Source: Azotosporobacter soli
GTDB lineage: Bacteria; Bacillota; Negativicutes; SG130
DNA length: 64,000 nucleotides
Assembly: GCF_030542965.1 (NCBI RefSeq)
Contig: NZ_JAUAOA010000003.1
Location: 124,001-188,000 of the forward strand
Direction of reading: 5' to 3'
The notes beneath the pieces were generated by a model. The model made no database searches, was not told the DNA's origin, and saw nothing but the letters and a program-made list of their open reading frames with translations. Position numbers and translations under genes: made by a program. Positions 61,101-64,000 of the stretch are shown in pieces (within the stretch, counting starts at the first letter, position 1; every line of letters starts with the position of its first letter).

Positions 61101-61258
61101 CCGGGATAATTGACCGATACCGTCACATACGGCACGTTGATCGCCGGCAGCAGTTCGACGCCGATGCGGTAAAAACTGAACAGGCCGAGCACGACAAAGA
61201 GCATTACGATCATCGAAATGCCGATTGGTTTTTGGATCGAGAAACGGGTAATGTTCAC
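58103..61258 (-). CDS. RND efflux pump, inner-membrane transporter (AcrB/HAE1 type)
   Basis: The 1051-residue protein has the duplicated RND layout: 12 membrane segments, two large periplasmic domains, MTRFSIQKPIGISMIVMLFVVLG-like start, VGILVDDSIVVLENI-type motif D region with the proton-relay aspartates, and a final GLLSSTFFTLIVIPI segment. Glycine-rich loop SGGGGGSGGGP near residue 665. It exports drugs or other amphiphiles by proton motive force. It overlaps the adaptor gene by 4 bp. A TolC-like channel is not in the window. Confidence 0.96.
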   Translation of the reverse strand: MNITRFSIQKPIGISMIVMLFVVLGLFSFYRIGVELLPAINVPYVTVSVNYPGAGTEEIEQTVIKPLENSLSSLSNLKHMTAIARPEKAQITLEFEFWANVDTSAINATQYVNSALNRLPTGIQQPVVMKRDVNAAPIMEISVIADKPLSEVYSVANDVFVERLQRAGGVSDVAMYGGRDKEVAVEIEKDRLSFFNIALNQVASRIQQENILTPAGSVFNDRSETNVRLMAQYKSPEELATIHVTNSKGVNIPLTSLATIKEQDARVSRYARTNGQDVISLTVYKNSDANLVDTAKETKAQLKSLAEEYPDYKFVVVTDASQFVENSLHNTLEALIEGLITTSLVLYLFLRGWRSTVAVLVAIPTSLISTFFVMYIAGFTFNMMSLMGMALCIGILVDDSIVVLENIHRHLAMGKDSARAAEDGRNEIGMAAIAITLCDVVVFMPIAFMTGMTGQYFRQFGLTIVFATLCSLAISFTLTPMLASRLFKNGLQEPTGKVWDFMAHMEESAIRKYESLLKWSLQHSKKVVAAVLVIFVASVALIPTGIIGAEYMPKSDEGSFRINLQFPVGQNIDQTNLAVAEVEQYLTTIPEVTNYLSSVGSPAGNYGGVSVQLLDRKERSRSIWEITDQVRQYLKANQSKAIAQVSESQSSIAGVSGGGGGSGGGPNTAPVQIEIRGNNLDNIVKASYRMQELLGKMKGVKDIRSSYSEGSPELRISVDRERMRFFNTTVNDVNSVFSGAISGIQAGYLTQDPNNDNQDTKIYVRLKGSDGFKASDIQSIPVQSSKGLVRLNDVAKVEDGVGPVLLRRVDKQESINLAANITDRPLQEVLAEISSTIKPEDLGPGVSYRFTGQADNMKNTFGEMAQALGLSLILVYMLLAILYESISTPVIRMFSLPLGLIGSLLFLAITRNTINLYSLIGVLVMDGLVAKNGTLLLDYTLTLMQEGKTAGEAIIEAGKTRLKPIFMTTLTMVVGMLPTALAMTSGSETRVSMAWVLIGGLLSSTFFTLIVIPIIFLHFEKHPVSGWLKSLLHFAAGWKGKISAAAKNESK

Positions 61259-62529
61259 TGCCCGTCACCCCGGCTTTCGAGCGTCACGCTGTTTGGCACG
61301 ATGACCATGCCCGGCCGCAGACGCGCCAGATTGTTGACCGCGACTTGTTCTCCGTCTACCAGACCATTGATGATCTCGACGTTTTGGTCGCCGCGTGCGC
61401 CGACTTCGACAACGCGCTGTTCCACTTTATTTTCTTCGCCCAAAACAAAGACATACGATTTGCCGTTTTTATCGAGTACCGCATCTTTCGGTACGACGAC
61501 AACATTTTCGCGCAGCAGTGCGTTAATGACCGTGCGGGCAAACATGCCGCTTTTTACCGCCGGATCCGGCTGGGTTAGCGCGATGCGCAGGCTGAATGCC
61601 ATGCTGGTCGCATCGCTGGCCGGGCTGATATAGATGACTTTTCCCGGCAAACGTTTGCCCAGCGATTCCAGCTGCACTTCGACCGGCATGCCGACCGTGA
61701 TCGCCGCCAAGTCCTGTTCCGATACCTGACAATCGACATAAATATTGCTGTTATCAACAATACTTAATAACTTTTGCCCCGCCTGCACCAGATTTCCGAC
61801 TTCCACTTGACGGTAACCGATCATGCCGCTGCGCGGCGCACGCAGAATCAGATCGTCGCGCTGTTTTTCCACCGCACTAACCGTACGCTGCGCTTTTACC
61901 GCTGCCGCCTGCGAGGATTGTATGCTGGCCGCTACGCCGCCGTTGATCTGATTGGCCAGCGCATCCATGACGCCTTTCGCGTCGGCTACCTGTTGCTGAT
62001 TCGTGTCCAGTTGTTCGCGCGATACCGCGCCGACTTCGTACAGCGTCTTGTAGCGTTCATAGCCCGCCACGGCACGCAGATAGTCCGCTTTCGCGCGATC
62101 AAGATTAGCATAGAACGTCGCCTGCGTCGTGAGCGCATCGGAGCTTGCCTGCTGATACGCCGCCTGATTCTGCTGGATTGCGATCTCCGCATCGCCGGTA
62201 TCTTGAATAATCAAAACTTGTCCGGCTTCCACCCGTTGTCCAAGCAACGCCTGAACCGAAACGACCTTGCCCTGGTATTTCGCGGCAATGTCGATCTGCG
62301 CTTCCGGCACCGTTTGGCCGGTCAGGGAAATGCGTTTGAGTAAATTCGTGTGGCCGACCGCCATTACGTCTACCGTCGTCTGCTGTTTTCCGTTCTGCTG
62401 CGGTTTGGCCGCCGACTGAATGCGCTGCGCGATCGTCAAACCGCCGCACAGCAGTACGACAACGGCGCAGATCGCCGTCAGCTTGAGCCGCTTCTTATTT
62501 TGCAAAAGATGTAATAATTTCGCTTTCAT
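61255..62529 (-). CDS. RND efflux pump, periplasmic adaptor
   Basis: The 424-residue protein has one membrane anchor (LTAICAVVVLLCGGLTIA), a hybrid domain (YQGKVVSVQALLGQRVEAGQVLIIQD), a coiled-coil hairpin (about 115-215), a barrel domain (VDCQVSEQDLAAITVGMPVEVQLESLG) and a membrane-proximal domain. It connects the RND pump to an outer-membrane channel. AGAGGAG precedes the ATG. First gene of the pump operon, with a motif shared with the protease gene about 45 bp upstream. Confidence 0.94.
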   Translation of the reverse strand: MKAKLLHLLQNKKRLKLTAICAVVVLLCGGLTIAQRIQSAAKPQQNGKQQTTVDVMAVGHTNLLKRISLTGQTVPEAQIDIAAKYQGKVVSVQALLGQRVEAGQVLIIQDTGDAEIAIQQNQAAYQQASSDALTTQATFYANLDRAKADYLRAVAGYERYKTLYEVGAVSREQLDTNQQQVADAKGVMDALANQINGGVAASIQSSQAAAVKAQRTVSAVEKQRDDLILRAPRSGMIGYRQVEVGNLVQAGQKLLSIVDNSNIYVDCQVSEQDLAAITVGMPVEVQLESLGKRLPGKVIYISPASDATSMAFSLRIALTQPDPAVKSGMFARTVINALLRENVVVVPKDAVLDKNGKSYVFVLGEENKVEQRVVEVGARGDQNVEIINGLVDGEQVAVNNLARLRPGMVIVPNSVTLESRGDGQ

Positions 62530-62570
62530 TTGCCAGCACTCCTCTTTCAGCTACGTACAGCACTCTTATA

Positions 62571-62587
62571 TTATGTCTATAGAATAA
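62571..62587 (-). promoter_or_regulatory. Shared motif upstream of the RND operon
   Basis: TTATGTCTATAGAA followed by TAA, matching 54163-54179 in 16 of 17 positions. It lies 42-58 bp upstream of the adaptor start codon, a place suited to an operator or promoter element. Confidence 0.35.
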
Positions 62588-62645
62588 CAAAAAAATATCC
62601 AGATTCGGTTAAGATATGATTGTCATTTCATTCAGATTGAATGTT

Positions 62646-62691
62646 AAAAATGGACTGGCCGGGCTCTTTTGCCCGGCAGTCCATTTTTTAG
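62646..62691 (-). terminator. Terminator of the diguanylate cyclase gene
   Basis: AAAAATGGACTG...GGCCGGGC pairs with GCCCGG...CAGTCCATTTTTT, with T run on either strand. Confidence 0.85.
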
Positions 62692-64000
62692 CCTAATTTT
62701 TCTCTTAAAGTGATCACATTCTCTGCGCAGACCCGGTTCCGCCCGCCTTCTTTTGCCGCATAGAGCGCTTCGTCGGCGCGTTTGGCGAACCGTTCCGGCG
62801 TATCGCCGCCTTGCCAGCGACTGACGCCGAAACTGCAAGTGACCGGAGACACTTCCGCCGCAAAGCGCCTTACCGTGGCGATGCGTAGTTGCTCGGCAAG
62901 TTCGATCGCGCCGGCCAGGTTCAGTCCTTTGCAGAGCACCGCGAATTCCTCGCCGCCCAGGCGCGCCACGATTCCTCTACTGCCGACGATTCCAAGCATC
63001 ACTTCCGACAAGGCGATCAAGACCCGATCGCCTACGTCATGGCCGAACGAATCGTTGATGCGTTTAAAATAGTCTACGTCCAAAAAGATCAGCGACGTTT
63101 CCTCGCCTTCACTTTGGCAGACCTGTTCCATCGCCTGATTGAACTTAGATCGGTTGTAAAGCCCGGTCAACGGATCGGTCACCGCCAGCCTTGTCACAAC
63201 TTTGACGCGTTCCACCAGCTTCCGGTTCACTTCCTGCAATTTTTGCCGTTCTGCAATCCGTCGGCTGAACATCGCCATCAAGACGAAGGCGAGGCTAATG
63301 CCGCCCAAATGAGTGGTGTGATGGTGCCACGGCACCAAATGCCACTGCAGGCCCGCCATATCATAGGCAACGAGAATCGGCAATATCATCAGGCCGCGCA
63401 ACAGCCAGTGCGCTTCGTTATTGCCCTGCCGCATCGCCAACACCAGGCTGGTCATCCAAAACACGATCCCAGCCAGCGTCAAAAGCAGGTAATAATCAAG
63501 CGCATCGCGCAGCATTCCCGGCTGGAAACATTCGCCGACCGCTACCGCGAGTGCATAGAGCGCCAGCAGCAAACGACAAAACTTAATCCAATAACGGCAG
63601 CTTGGCTCGACATAGTCCTGCATCATCGAACCGAAAACAATCGGCATCGCATACGTGCATGCGAGGATCAGATACATCCAAAGCGGCGGATCATTCCAGA
63701 GAAAGACGCTGAACGGACTTTCACCAACCGCCCACAATCCAAGCAACGAAAAAAACAGCGCCGTGCGCAGATAGATTGATTCTCTGACCAACAGCCAAGA
63801 GGTCAGCATCATCAGCATCATGATCACGCCGATACCGGCCGATAACAGATAGTCGATATGATTGCGGATCAAGCGCGCATAAAGTTCGCGCTCCGGTGCA
63901 ACCTGAAGATCCGACAGGATCAATCGGTTGCGCGGAAAATTATTATAGACCCGTAACAGCACTTCACGTCCTCCGGCCGATCGCGGCAAGTCGATCATGT
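62688..64000 (-). CDS. 7TM diguanylate cyclase, 5' part outside the window
   Basis: The visible 437 codons hold the end of an extracytoplasmic domain, seven membrane segments of 7TMR-DISM type (residues about 40-240 of the visible part), a short coiled coil (RRIAERQKLQEVNRKLVERV) and a GGDEF domain (DPLTGLYNRSKFNQAM; FLDVDYFKRINDSFGHDVGD; active site RLGGEEF). The intact active site predicts cyclic di-GMP synthesis. The frame is open to the window edge; an ATG at 63998 is probably internal since part of the sensor domain is missing. No inhibitory RxxD site is obvious before GGEEF. Confidence 0.93.
   Translation of the reverse strand, partial: MIDLPRSAGGREVLLRVYNNFPRNRLILSDLQVAPERELYARLIRNHIDYLLSAGIGVIMMLMMLTSWLLVRESIYLRTALFFSLLGLWAVGESPFSVFLWNDPPLWMYLILACTYAMPIVFGSMMQDYVEPSCRYWIKFCRLLLALYALAVAVGECFQPGMLRDALDYYLLLTLAGIVFWMTSLVLAMRQGNNEAHWLLRGLMILPILVAYDMAGLQWHLVPWHHHTTHLGGISLAFVLMAMFSRRIAERQKLQEVNRKLVERVKVVTRLAVTDPLTGLYNRSKFNQAMEQVCQSEGEETSLIFLDVDYFKRINDSFGHDVGDRVLIALSEVMLGIVGSRGIVARLGGEEFAVLCKGLNLAGAIELAEQLRIATVRRFAAEVSPVTCSFGVSRWQGGDTPERFAKRADEALYAAKEGGRNRVCAENVITLREKLG

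Overview
The window reads as chromosome of a strictly anaerobic, diderm Firmicute, most likely Negativicutes (Sporomusaceae-like). This is inferred from the mix of strong Gram-positive ribosome binding sites (AGGAGG type) and U-tailed hairpin terminators with Gram-positive envelope and recycling genes (LytR-CpsA-Psr protein, murP-mupG-murQ), two tripartite-type efflux systems that suit an outer membrane (RND pump, EmrAB-like pair), and anaerobic enzymes (tungsten aldehyde:ferredoxin oxidoreductase, several ferredoxin-nitroreductases). No rRNA, tRNA, CRISPR array, phage or complete insertion sequence was seen.

Layout. 0-10 kb: cysK with a DUF2292 (YezD-like) gene behind it, an exported protein, L-asparaginase, a chagasin-type protease inhibitor, three acetyltransferase domains (one fused to glutamyl-Q-tRNA(Asp) synthetase), a TnpA_REP-like protein with a degraded HUH motif, an EmrA/EmrB-like export pair and an orphan structured RNA with its own promoter. 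10-22 kb: glutathione peroxidase, an amino acid permease, a binding-protein/histidine-kinase pair, and several small regulator-target modules (MerR/carboxymuconolactone decarboxylase, AraC/DUF2000, HxlR/flavodoxin/ferredoxin-nitroreductase, MocR/LysE exporter). 22-29 kb: a MacAB-like ABC exporter and an N-acetylmuramic acid recycling operon, followed by a candidate 27-residue membrane protein.

29-41 kb is the functional centre: tungstate uptake (tupABC), nearly the whole molybdopterin pathway (moaA, moaC, moaD, a ThiF/MoeB-like activator, mogA, two moeA-type genes, a MOSC protein) and an aldehyde:ferredoxin oxidoreductase. Three transcription units can be proposed: moaA; aor, with its own promoter, a structured leader with intrinsic terminator (candidate Moco/Tuco riboswitch) and its own terminator; and a tightly overlapping moeA-to-tupC operon. 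TupABC imports tungstate, the Moa/Moe/Mog proteins build the cofactor, and AOR uses it. moaE is not in the window.

41-55 kb: cell-envelope genes (LCP protein, polysaccharide deacetylase), a response regulator, a TPR protein, YbaK, YitT, a globin-coupled chemoreceptor (HemAT-like), nitroreductases, an amino acid permease with a divergent LysR regulator, and an exported trypsin-like protease. 55.4-57.1 kb looks like an AT-rich accessory patch with a frameshifted membrane gene, a 34-bp exact direct repeat upstream of two successive unknown genes, and a broken reading frame. 57-64 kb: an exported C45/Ntn hydrolase, an RND pump with its adaptor, and the 3' part of a 7TM diguanylate cyclase that runs off the window.
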